A stretch of 64,000 bases of DNA from Methanosarcina barkeri 3 (GTDB taxonomy: Archaea > Halobacteriota > Methanosarcinia > Methanosarcinales > Methanosarcinaceae). The stretch spans positions 3,844,001 through 3,908,000 of the forward strand of contig NZ_CP009517.1 of the NCBI RefSeq assembly GCF_000970305.1, written 5' to 3'. Position 1 is the first letter of the stretch. Each line of letters starts with the position of its first letter. The notes beneath the pieces are model-generated. The model did no database searches. It saw only the letters and a list, made by a program, of their open reading frames with translations, and was not told the DNA's origin. The position numbers and the translations under genes were made by a program. Positions 7,742 to 17,683 of this stretch are shown here, in pieces.

Positions 7742-8004
7742 ATCTTACTGCCTTCTTTCCTATCAGGTCGCAATCCAACGTTTTTAAATAGCTTGCGTTG
7801 AACTGCTTGATCACGCAGGAAAGGACCTTTAGTCAAGCTTTCCGTCGAAAAGGAGCGATTAAACACTATTAAAAAGACTTGCGCTACATAACCCAGGACA
7901 ACTCTGGTTAACCAGCCCTCCTAAGTGCGTAGACAATGCAATATTTCTTACATATAAGTCAAATTTCTTGACTCAGTCTAGTATTTTCATTATAATTCAG
8001 CCCT
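7742..8004. other. Intergenic region without a recognised gene
   Basis: Between the DUF131 pair and the purA-proximal repeats. 7765-7960 is less AT-rich than the surroundings and includes short self-complementary stretches (for example around CGTTTTTAAATAGC). A small RNA is conceivable, but I cannot assign one. Confidence 0.4.
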
Positions 8005-8290
8005 CTTGAGCGAGCGAAGTGAGCGAAACGGAACCGTCCTCCCGAGACGGGACTCGGGTGACGGAACGCGGGAAGTGAAACTTCTTTGTTCATAAATTAA
8101 TCCGCTTGAGCGAGCGAAGTGAGCGAAACGGAACCGTCCTCCCGAGACGGGACTCGGGTGACGGAACGCGGGAAGTGAAACTTCTTTGTTCATAAATTAA
8201 TCCGCTTGAGCGAGCGAAGTGAGCGAAACGGAACCGTCCTCCCGAGACGGGACTCGGGTGACGGAACGCGGGTGACGGAACGCGGGAAAC
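8005..8290. repeat. 100-bp tandem triplication upstream of purA
   Basis: Units start at 8005, 8105 and 8205 with an exact 100-bp period. The first two copies are identical over the whole unit. The third is truncated and ends with a duplicated TGACGGAACGCGGG. Each unit is GC-rich and contains a hairpin CCCGAG-ACGGGA-CTCGGG and the phrase GAGCGAGCGAAGTGAGCGAA. The array ends ~40 bases before the purA start codon, so it lies in or next to the purA promoter/leader. Confidence 0.93.
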
Positions 8291-8306
8291 AAAAAGTTAT
8301 TAATAG

Positions 8307-9602
<1,296 letters not shown>

Positions 9603-9658
9603 TTCTACTTAGTAGACCTACAATGATAATTGCCGAAAAAGTGTGTTAATAACGATGT

Positions 9659-9683
9659 GGATATGTGATTAACGCACATATCC
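9659..9683 (+). terminator. Hairpin downstream of purA
   Basis: GGATATGTG and CACATATCC form a perfect 9-bp stem with a 7-nt loop, 57 bases after the purA stop. It is a candidate 3' end or transcript-stability structure. Confidence 0.5.
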
Positions 9684-9721
9684 AATTGTATTTACAACCC
9701 ATATGTTACTAGATTACAACC

Positions 9722-9799
9722 TAATTACTACCAAATGTTTTATCCACTTTCCTGCAATTTCATTATAACCCTAGTTATTACCAGATGTTTTATCCACTT
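9722..9799. repeat. 28-bp direct repeat pair
   Basis: TA(A/G)TTA(C/T)TACCA(A/G)ATGTTTTATCCACTT occurs at 9722-9749 and 9772-9799, in the convergent gap between purA and the downstream kinase gene. Confidence 0.8.
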
Positions 9800-9816
9800 A
9801 AGCCTACTTGAGCCGA

Positions 9817-12800
9817 TTATCTTCTATCTATTACTGTAAATCTCATAATGAACTCTGTACCATTGTTATTTTTCAGTTCAAACTTCCCATCTAACTGATC
9901 TGCGAGAGTAGTTATCAGCTGTATACCAAGACTATCAACATTTTTAATATTAAGATTTTCAGGAATGCCTACACCATTGTCTGAAACAATCAGAATAAAA
10001 CTGGTAGCCTTATCGTCTTTCTTTTTATGCTTACCGTTTTTCTCTCTATGTAGTTTAATTTGTATTTCTCCTTTGTCTTTGCCGGGAAATGCATGTTTGA
10101 GAGAATTGGAAACAAGCTCATTGACAATTATTCCTAAAGGAACACCAGTATCCATATTAAGAAACACATTTTCTTCCAGATCCATTGAGAGGTGGATGTT
10201 TTTACTTTTAAGGCTGTAAGTCTGAAAAAGATTTTCAGCTAATTCTCTGATATACGTCGAAAAATCTAACGTATCGGTTCCCTCTCCTTTATAAAGTTCC
10301 TCATGGATGAGAGCCATAGATATAACCCGGTTCTGGCTTTCCCTGAAAGCCTCGATAACTCTTGGGTTGTCAAATTTGTCAGCCTGAAGGTCAAGAAGGG
10401 AAGAGATTACCTGCAAATTATTCTTAATCCGATGGTGAATTTCCTTTTTACGGGCAGTCTCGAAATTTTCTAAGGCTTCTTCTGCCTTTTTCTTCTCGGT
10501 AATGTCAAGAACAAAGGCTATGCCCTCATTACGCGCCTGATCGAAGGTAGCTACCCCAACAATAACAGGCACATGCGAACCGTCCTTGCGGATGTATTCC
10601 TTCTCCTGGGGTTCTTTTTCGCCAATAGTTTTCAGTTCAGCAAGGGTTCGTTCATTAAGGTAACAGTACTGCTGCGGGGTCATTTTGTTCCAGTTAACTT
10701 TTCCAGCCTGCAGGTCCTCTCGAGTGTAACCGACTATCTCAAGTAACTTGTCATTAGCATCGGTAATCGAACCGTCCAGATTAAAATAGTACACACCGAG
10801 CATATCTGACTCATAAAACTGGCGCAGACGTGCTTCACTTTCACGCAGCGCTTCTTCCGCCTTTATACGCTCAGTGACATCTCTTACAATACCTGAGATA
10901 GCCACAAGCTTTCCAGAAGTATCAAAAATAGGAGAAAGAGTAACTGAAATATTTATTATAGTGCCGTCCTTTTTTAACCTTGTACTTTCGTAGTGCTGGA
11001 CCTTTTTTCCCTGTTTAATTTTTTCAGAAAACTGCTTAATTTCCCCTTTGATATTTTCTGGTTCAAGTATTGATATGTCTTCTCCAAGAATTTCTTCGGC
11101 TGAATAACCATAAATCTGCTCCGCTGCCTTATTCCAGCTGGTAATAACACCGTTGAGGGACAGAGTTACAATAGCATCATTTGACGATTCCATAGCGTTT
11201 GCCAGTATCTGGAGTTTTTCTTCTGATCTTTTACGTTCTGTAATATCCTGAATTATTCCTTTCACTCGAACACTAGTGTCTTTTTCATCAAAAGCAGTTT
11301 CAGATTGCATATAGACCGTACGCTCTTCCTCATTAGCCAGGATAATTCTGTACTCAACACTGTGAGTTTTCTCGCCTACGGCTGCTTTTTTCTTAAGAAC
11401 ACTATCTACATAGTCCCGGTCATCTGGGTGTATATAACTCAAAAATTCATCATAAGATGGTGCTAATTCTTGAGGGGCACGTTTGAAAATACGATACATT
11501 TCCTCAGACCAGTATGCTTTATCAGTCTCAGTATCCCATTCCCAGTTCCCAATATGAGCCATTTCTTGAGCTTCAGCCAGTCCTTTTTCACTTTCTTTCA
11601 ATGAGACGTAAGCTTTCTCAAGCTCTGCTGTACGCTCTTCAACTAGTTTTTCTAAATTTTCATGTGCCTTTTTTAAAGCTTCTTCGGCCAGTTTGCGCTC
11701 GGTAATGTCACGTGCAGCAGCAAAGACACCGATAACCTTGCCATTTTCATCTCTATAAACCGAAGCATTGTACAAAACCGGAGTTATATGTCCGTCCTTA
11801 TGTCGAATCTCCAGAGGATAATCACGAACTTCACTATCTTTGAACACCTGCTGATAGCCTGCACGGGCTTTCTCAGGCTCAGTAAAGTAATCTGAAAAAT
11901 CGGTTCCAATCAAGTCATTTCTGGAATATCCGGTAACCTGTTCTGTAGCATTGTTTACATCGGTAATTTTACCATCACGCCCAATAGTTACCAGAGGGTC
12001 AAGGCTGGCTTCAATCAGACTGCGATTATAAAGATTTGACAATCTAATAACTTCTTCTGCTTTTTTGCGCTCAGTAATATCTCTCGTGATAGTAGAGATA
12101 GCCACAAGCTTTCCAGACGTGTCAAAAACAGGAGAAAGAGTAACTGAAATATTTATTATTGTTCTATCCTTTTTCATCCGTAAAGTTTCATAGTGCTGAA
12201 CCCTTTCTCCATGTTTAATCTTCTCAATTAAGTTCTTTATTTCTCCTTTAGTATTGTCCGGTTCAAGCATTGATACGTTTTTTCCCAGGACCTCCTCGGC
12301 CAAATACCCATAGAGTTTCTCTGCTCCCTTATTCCAACTAATAATAACTCCATCAAGGGACTTGGTTAGAATTGCATCATCAGATGACTCCACAGCATTT
12401 GCTAGTGTCTGAATTATCTCTTCTGCCTTTTTAATCGCAGTAATGTCACGTGCAGCAGCAAAGACACCGATAACCTTGCCATTCTCATCTCTATAAACCG
12501 AAGCATTGTACAAAACCGGAGTTATATGTCCGTCCTTATGTCGAATCTCCAGAGGATAATCACGAACTTCACTATCTTTGAACACCTGCTGATAGCCTGC
12601 ACGGGCTTTCTCAGGCTCGGTAAAATAATCTGAAAAATCGGTTCCGATCAAATCATTTCTGGAATATCCGGTAACCTGTTCAGTAGCACCATTTACGTCA
12701 GTAATCTTCCCATCACGCCCAATAGTAACTAAAGGGTCCAGACTGGCTTCGATGAGGCTACGATTATAGATATTTGATACTCTGAGAGCTTCTTCTACTT

Positions 12801-14118
12801 TTTTACGTTCGGTAATGTCTATGAATGCAGAAATGGATCCACGTAGATTCCCCTGCTCGTCACGCAAAGGTCTTGCATTGCCCAGTACATGTCGTATCCT
12901 ACCTTCAGCAGATACGATGTCCAGCTCGCAGTCGTTTATTTCTATGCCTGTAGCTGACAATTGCGACGGCATTTCTTCAGGTTGGAGCTCAACTCCATCC
13001 TTGAGTAATTTAAACATCTCAGGCTTCTCTCCTTCAGGAGCGGATTTGGAAAAGTTTGTACCTACAGGAATTCGTAGCCATTCGTAGGAGAGCCTGTTAC
13101 CAGTTATCTGAAACGCCTGAGGATCATGTGCTATATATACGGCAACAGGCACGGCATCCAATAATACTTCCAGTTCCTCTGAACGAGCCCGCTCACGTTT
13201 TTCACTCTCTTGCAGCGCATCTAAAACTGCATCACGTTCGGCAAGTGATTGAGATAATTTGATATTGCTGTAGCTTAGTTGTGAAATCATATTAGCAAAG
13301 GTCATGAAAAAAGTCATACTCGTATTCACAGCTTCCTTGCTAAGCCGAGGAACTTTGTCAAGCGCCTCTAGATATTCCTCCTCATTGAAACCATATTTTC
13401 TAGCTTGAGATCGAAAAAGCTCATAGTTCAGAGGTTCATCTTCAAAAAAGAAGTGTCCTGAGAAGATATTGCCGACATGCTGCCCTTCTACCATAACCGG
13501 AGTAACTACATCCCACATATTGTTCTTACACTTGTAAAGCTTATATCCTCCCGGAGCAACACCCGCAGTTAGATTTATGTCACTTTCTATACAGTGCTTG
13601 CAGGCTTCAGGACTAATTCTATGGAACCTTGTGCAGATATCCTGCCATCCAACACTTACCAGAACGTTACCTTTCAAATCGGTTAAGCCCATGGGAATAT
13701 GAGCAAGCGTATAAAAGTCACTCATAAGAGACTGGACCGCTTTAGCATCAATAATCCTGGCAAGCTCCAGATTCGCCTTTTCTTGAGTCTCACCTTCCTG
13801 AGGTTTTCCCTCAAGCTTTTTACGACCACTTATGTCAAATCCGTAGACATTTACGCATTCTTGTTCAGGAGAGAGATGAAAAACAATAAAGTATACTTTT
13901 TTACCCAGGGTAACCTCTATTTTTTCGATGTTTTTCCGAGAAATTGTTCTTTGAACAAAAATTTCGAGATATGGAGGCACTTTTTCTCCAACTCTCACAC
14001 CCCAATCATACAGTAAAGGCTCCCCCGCCTTATTGGAATAAAGAACAACACCATCCTTTGCTACACTGAGCACAGGGTTCGAATTTATTGCTGGGAATTG
14101 ATCCATTTTAGCTGTCAT
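9817..14118 (-). CDS. Multi-PAS sensor histidine kinase with PocR domain (HisKA_2 type)
   Basis: A 1433-residue soluble kinase with no membrane segment. Domains in order are an N-terminal PAS-like module (1-105), a PocR-type ligand-binding domain (~115-290, with CKHC and CKNNMWDVVTPV), and then about seven PAS/PAC modules. Most of these end in DITERKKAEE-like linkers. A coiled coil lies at ~810-860. The His-containing dimerisation segment IHHRIKNNLQVISSLL is at ~1225, and the HATPase domain is at ~1310-1430 (NELVSNSLKHAF, DNGVGIP). Two PAS modules are near-identical even in DNA (11703-12045 and 12441-12783). The start ATG follows GGGATA. No response regulator lies nearby, so it is an orphan kinase; the signal sensed is unknown. 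Its N-terminal module is homologous to that of the 17684 kinase. Confidence 0.93.
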   Translation of the reverse strand: MTAKMDQFPAINSNPVLSVAKDGVVLYSNKAGEPLLYDWGVRVGEKVPPYLEIFVQRTISRKNIEKIEVTLGKKVYFIVFHLSPEQECVNVYGFDISGRKKLEGKPQEGETQEKANLELARIIDAKAVQSLMSDFYTLAHIPMGLTDLKGNVLVSVGWQDICTRFHRISPEACKHCIESDINLTAGVAPGGYKLYKCKNNMWDVVTPVMVEGQHVGNIFSGHFFFEDEPLNYELFRSQARKYGFNEEEYLEALDKVPRLSKEAVNTSMTFFMTFANMISQLSYSNIKLSQSLAERDAVLDALQESEKRERARSEELEVLLDAVPVAVYIAHDPQAFQITGNRLSYEWLRIPVGTNFSKSAPEGEKPEMFKLLKDGVELQPEEMPSQLSATGIEINDCELDIVSAEGRIRHVLGNARPLRDEQGNLRGSISAFIDITERKKVEEALRVSNIYNRSLIEASLDPLVTIGRDGKITDVNGATEQVTGYSRNDLIGTDFSDYFTEPEKARAGYQQVFKDSEVRDYPLEIRHKDGHITPVLYNASVYRDENGKVIGVFAAARDITAIKKAEEIIQTLANAVESSDDAILTKSLDGVIISWNKGAEKLYGYLAEEVLGKNVSMLEPDNTKGEIKNLIEKIKHGERVQHYETLRMKKDRTIINISVTLSPVFDTSGKLVAISTITRDITERKKAEEVIRLSNLYNRSLIEASLDPLVTIGRDGKITDVNNATEQVTGYSRNDLIGTDFSDYFTEPEKARAGYQQVFKDSEVRDYPLEIRHKDGHITPVLYNASVYRDENGKVIGVFAAARDITERKLAEEALKKAHENLEKLVEERTAELEKAYVSLKESEKGLAEAQEMAHIGNWEWDTETDKAYWSEEMYRIFKRAPQELAPSYDEFLSYIHPDDRDYVDSVLKKKAAVGEKTHSVEYRIILANEEERTVYMQSETAFDEKDTSVRVKGIIQDITERKRSEEKLQILANAMESSNDAIVTLSLNGVITSWNKAAEQIYGYSAEEILGEDISILEPENIKGEIKQFSEKIKQGKKVQHYESTRLKKDGTIINISVTLSPIFDTSGKLVAISGIVRDVTERIKAEEALRESEARLRQFYESDMLGVYYFNLDGSITDANDKLLEIVGYTREDLQAGKVNWNKMTPQQYCYLNERTLAELKTIGEKEPQEKEYIRKDGSHVPVIVGVATFDQARNEGIAFVLDITEKKKAEEALENFETARKKEIHHRIKNNLQVISSLLDLQADKFDNPRVIEAFRESQNRVISMALIHEELYKGEGTDTLDFSTYIRELAENLFQTYSLKSKNIHLSMDLEENVFLNMDTGVPLGIIVNELVSNSLKHAFPGKDKGEIQIKLHREKNGKHKKKDDKATSFILIVSDNGVGIPENLNIKNVDSLGIQLITTLADQLDGKFELKNNNGTEFIMRFTVIDRR
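11703..12783. repeat. In-frame duplicated PAS-coding DNA inside the kinase gene
   Basis: The segment 11703-12045 recurs at 12441-12783 with an offset of exactly 738 bp (246 codons). Long stretches are identical, including third positions. Recombination between the copies would remove or add one PAS pair without breaking the frame. Confidence 0.9.
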
Positions 14119-14679
14119 TATCCCTTTAGTCTCCCTCTCTTAGGCGACAAAACACCTAACATTCAATAGTTATTTACAGGTTATTTCTAACTATCATACT
14201 ATTATTTATTTCTTTTTACATATAATAAAAATCTTAATAATTTGTGAAGTTGTTTTAAACTTTAAAATAACTCAATAGTACCATTTCTTAATCTGCATTA
14301 TTATTTTAGTCTTCTTCTTTTAGATTGCTTAACAATTTATAACCTATATATAATACTTTTAGACCTATAAAACATATTATTAATACTTTTGTACTTGCTT
14401 TTGATTAAAACTATAGAAAATCAGCTGAAACTTTGATACCTCTTAGAATTAAGTTAAAGCTTTCAAATGGCGAAGCTTTTACCAAAATTGAAAAGTTGTC
14501 AGTCCTGAATTTGGAAATATAATAACTCATTACCGGTCAGTATTTTCCATTTTTCTCTCCAATATGTATTCTAATATTTACTGTTCCTGCTCAGGCAGGA
14601 AAATATTTTCCATTAGACTTATTGTTGAACAGCAAATAATTATCAATAATCCATGCAGCTCTAAAATTCAAAGACATTT
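14119..14679. other. AT-rich intergenic region
   Basis: Leader and promoter region of the kinase plus the downstream flank of the MFS gene. It is very AT-rich (14200-14420) with several possible TATA elements. I see no gene or RNA. Confidence 0.6.
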
Positions 14680-15891
14680 TTATGAACGGTTACGCTGGAG
14701 CAAAAGCGGCGCCAGGAAAGCTGTAAGTGCTACAGCAATTGCAGAAACGGAAACTCCCTGCCAATCTGCCACCTTCCAGGCCAGCATTGCACCTCCAGAT
14801 CCAAGGCTGCCGCCAATAAACATCCCAACCATAAACAAACTATTCACCCGGTTGCGTACTTGCGGCTTAAGCCCGTAGATTATCTGCTGATTGGCAACCA
14901 TGGCACTCTGCATCCCGAAATCCAGAAGAATAACTCCGAAGATTAAGCCGGCAAGGGAGTTCCAGCCGGCAAGGACGAGCCAGGCCAGCAGAGCGGAAAA
15001 CGCACCTGTAGAAACAACCCGGCCTGGTCCCCGTCGGTCAGCTAGACGTCCGGCTATGGGAGCTGCAAGCACTCCAACTACTCCAATAATGCCAAAAAGT
15101 CCTGCGATATCAGCGCCAAGATGGAAAGGAGGCTGTTCAAGATGTAGCGCAAGGATCGTCCAGAAAGCACTGAATACGGCAAAGAGTAAACCCTGTGTCA
15201 AGGTAGCTCGACGTAACCTGGGTTCCTCGCTCCAGAGTCGTAGAAGCGAACGAAGCAGAAGACCATATTTCATCGAAGTTGCGGGGCGGTTGAGCGGCAA
15301 TAACAGCGCCATTGCTGCCGCACCGGCCAGAACAAGGGGAATACCAAGCCAGAACATGGTTCTCCAGCCGTAGTGAGTAGCAATAAAACCGGCGAGAATC
15401 CGGCTCAAAAGCATACCGCTCAGCAATCCACTCATAACGCTGCCGATGACTGCACCTCGGCGGTTGTCAGAAACTAGCGATGCGGCAGCCGGTATTATCT
15501 GCTGCGTGACAGAGGCTGTGAAACCAATGCAAAGTGAGGCACCTAACAGAGCCCAACCAGTAGATGCAACGGCGGCAAAAAGCAGTGATAAGGCCAAAAC
15601 AAAGAATTGTGAGACAATTAAACGGCGACGTTCTATCAGATCTCCCAGGGGTACCAGAAGCAACAACCCGAGTGCGTAACCGAGTTGGGTAGCAGTCGGA
15701 ATAAGGCTGGGAGCCAATTCGCCTGGGAAGGAGCGAGTAATAACCCCAATCATTGGCTGGTTATAGTAGATGTTCGCTACTGCAATTCCACATGCACAGG
15801 CCATCGCAAAGACAAGCCCTTTACCTAGCTTAGAGATATTTCCTGTCTGGAATGAACTCTTTTTCAAATAATAATTTCCTTCTTCCGACAT
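14680..15891 (-). CDS. MFS transporter (drug/solute exporter-like, DHA1 type)
   Basis: A 403-residue integral membrane protein with about twelve hydrophobic segments and the major facilitator layout. The loop-2 motif reads GDLIERRRLIV after a hydrophobic helix, and a duplicated counterpart in the second half reads GRLADRRGPGRV. It probably exports small molecules using the proton gradient; substrate unknown. It is clearly richer in G+C than its neighbours and its Ala/Leu/Gly-rich composition looks bacterial, so horizontal transfer is likely. The winged-helix regulator gene at 16120-16416 lies 228 bases upstream in the same direction and could control it. Confidence 0.9.
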   Translation of the reverse strand: MSEEGNYYLKKSSFQTGNISKLGKGLVFAMACACGIAVANIYYNQPMIGVITRSFPGELAPSLIPTATQLGYALGLLLLVPLGDLIERRRLIVSQFFVLALSLLFAAVASTGWALLGASLCIGFTASVTQQIIPAAASLVSDNRRGAVIGSVMSGLLSGMLLSRILAGFIATHYGWRTMFWLGIPLVLAGAAAMALLLPLNRPATSMKYGLLLRSLLRLWSEEPRLRRATLTQGLLFAVFSAFWTILALHLEQPPFHLGADIAGLFGIIGVVGVLAAPIAGRLADRRGPGRVVSTGAFSALLAWLVLAGWNSLAGLIFGVILLDFGMQSAMVANQQIIYGLKPQVRNRVNSLFMVGMFIGGSLGSGGAMLAWKVADWQGVSVSAIAVALTAFLAPLLLQRNRS

Positions 15892-16119
15892 TAGTGCGAT
15901 TTACAGCAATCAAATACCTTATTTATTTCCCTCAGGTACAGGTTGCATCATATAACCCGTGACAAAAATCACATCTTTGTCATTTCTTACTTAATCCTAT
16001 GAAGCTAAGAAAATGCCAGGTATCGAGGACTAACGTATTCTGAACATAAAACGATAGTAACCTGATAAGCAAAAGCTTAAAGGAATAAATGGAAGCTGAA
16101 GCATCCTGATTATTATTGT

Positions 16120-16416
16120 TCAGGCTTCAACTTCCAGCTGGTTAAGTTTATTGTAAAAATCAACTATCAACTTTGCAGCTTCACTTTCCATGTTCAACTG
16201 GAAAATTCGAGTTTGCTTTCCTAAGGGTTTTTCTATAACAACCCCCGATCCAACCAAAGGTGTGATAACCCTTGATACGCTTGCGTGTGACAATCCGGTT
16301 TCCTCGGCTATTCCTGAAAGATAAGTTGGTTCATTTTGCCGTTCAATAAGGTTCTTAAGGACTGTCATCTGTGCAGTTTTTCCAAATATTTTTTCTAATT
16401 TATCCATGTTTTTCAT
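16120..16416 (-). CDS. Winged helix-turn-helix transcriptional regulator
   Basis: A 98-residue DNA-binding protein. Residues 14-80 form a winged helix with recognition-helix region ETGLSHASVSRVITPLVGSGVV and a wing GKQTRIFQLN, in the style of small archaeal ArsR/MarR-like repressors. The tail is a short dimerisation-like helix. Two ATGs (residues 1 and 4) are possible starts; GAG lies just before the first. It is upstream of and co-directional with the MFS exporter, which is its most likely target. Effector unknown. Confidence 0.82.
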   Translation of the reverse strand: MKNMDKLEKIFGKTAQMTVLKNLIERQNEPTYLSGIAEETGLSHASVSRVITPLVGSGVVIEKPLGKQTRIFQLNMESEAAKLIVDFYNKLNQLEVEA

Positions 16417-16700
16417 CTCAGAAGTGGCTTTTCTCTATTATATTAGTCTCAGCTTCTAATACTAGATATGATCATTATATTTATTTATTTCTTTTCATTA
16501 ATATAAAATTACTGACATTTTAGGGTGTAGATAAAAGGGATTAGAAGCAGTCTATACATATGAAAATAATAATGAAAACCATAGAACAATATATATTTTT
16601 CTATCTTTTGCACTAAATCCAAGACTGAAGATTTCATAGCCCAGGGTGGAAACTTTACAATTCAGGACTAAAAAGAGATTTCTTTTTTCAGATCTCTTTA

Positions 16701-16784
16701 AATAAGTCATAGTTTTAAATGAGCATAATTTTAATAAGTCATAGTTTTAAACAAGTCATAGCTTTAAATAAGTTATAGTTTTAA
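16701..16784. repeat. Degenerate ~17-bp tandem array
   Basis: Five imperfect copies of ATAAGTCATAGTTTTAA in AT-rich non-coding DNA. Confidence 0.75.
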
Positions 16785-17450
16785 TTTAGAACTTATTAGA
16801 GAAGTTTTGTACCCTGTGTCTAATAAGAGAAGTGAGAGAGTAGACAAATAGACTAAGACCTACCATCTCCATTTTATTACATTACTACTTTCTGATAGCC
16901 AACTGATCAGACAGATATATCTTAGATGTTTCCAAAGTCTCAATAGTTTTACTTATATTTATGTAGATCATTTAAAATAGTTTCCATTTCCGGATAAGTT
17001 AATTTATCCACTTTTATCCACTTTCCCTCAAGATCTAAAAAATACCTTTTTCATTTTTAAAATCGTTTTCAATCTTATATCTATAAATCATTTTCAATCA
17101 TATGATCACGGATAAAAGTTCTTTTCCGTTGATTCAACTTCTCGCCTGGTTAATGATATTACTCATAAGAAAAAGCGCATGAACAGTTATAGTAGTTATA
17201 TCTGCTATACCCATAATTATATTACTACTATTAAGTATAAAAAATCATTATTATGCTTTTTATCCTTTCTCAGGAAAAAATTAAGAGCCGGAGTTGAAAC
17301 GAAGATTCCTTTTCTTCTATTTTCTTGATGTGCTATTTAATTGTCGAGTTTGTTTAAATCAGGTTTGTTTAAATCAACTTCTCTGAAAACTTACCTCCAT
17401 ACTCGCGTATTCACGAAGTGAGTAAATATTGGGCAGTCACTGGCAAAAAA

Positions 17451-17578
17451 GAAGAAAAGTATAAAAGAAGAAAAGTATAAAAGAAGAAAAGTATAAAAGA
17501 AGAAAAGTATAAAAGAAGAAAAGTATAAAAGAAGAAAAGTATAAAAGAAGAAAAGTATAAAAGAAGAAAAGTATAAAA
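17451..17578. repeat. 16-bp tandem array, eight copies
   Basis: Eight contiguous identical copies of GAAGAAAAGTATAAAA with a strict 16-bp period, ~100 bases beyond the 3' end of the 17684-22366 kinase. There are no spacers, so it is not a CRISPR. The perfect identity suggests recent expansion or slippage. Confidence 0.97.
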
Positions 17579-17683
17579 AACTGAGTAGACCATTAAAGGC
17601 ATAATACAGATTTAAGAGCTTTATAAGGCTTTAAAAGCTCAGTAAAGCTTTAAAAACCTGAATAAAGCATTAAAATGTGATTT

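Larger units (their letters stand above)
16417..17683. other. Long repeat-bearing intergenic region
   Basis: 1.27 kb without a supportable gene between the winged-helix gene and the second giant kinase. It holds a ~17-bp degenerate array (16701-16784), part of a dispersed REP-like element (17408-17446) and a 16-bp array (17451-17578). Short open frames over the arrays are repeat artefacts. Confidence 0.7.

Noticed and set aside
7990-8193. 67-residue minus-strand frame containing a repeated FAHFARSSGL segment
   Set aside because: It is only the translation of the 100-bp tandem triplication upstream of purA.
17451-17578. CRISPR array
   Set aside because: The tandem arrays here and at 27465, 44447 and 45438 have contiguous short units with no spacers, and no cas genes are present.
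17411-17602. Repetitive hydrophobic minus-strand frame (LLLYFSSFILFFFYTF)
   Set aside because: Translation of the 16-bp array, whose period rotates through the reading frames; not a real membrane protein.
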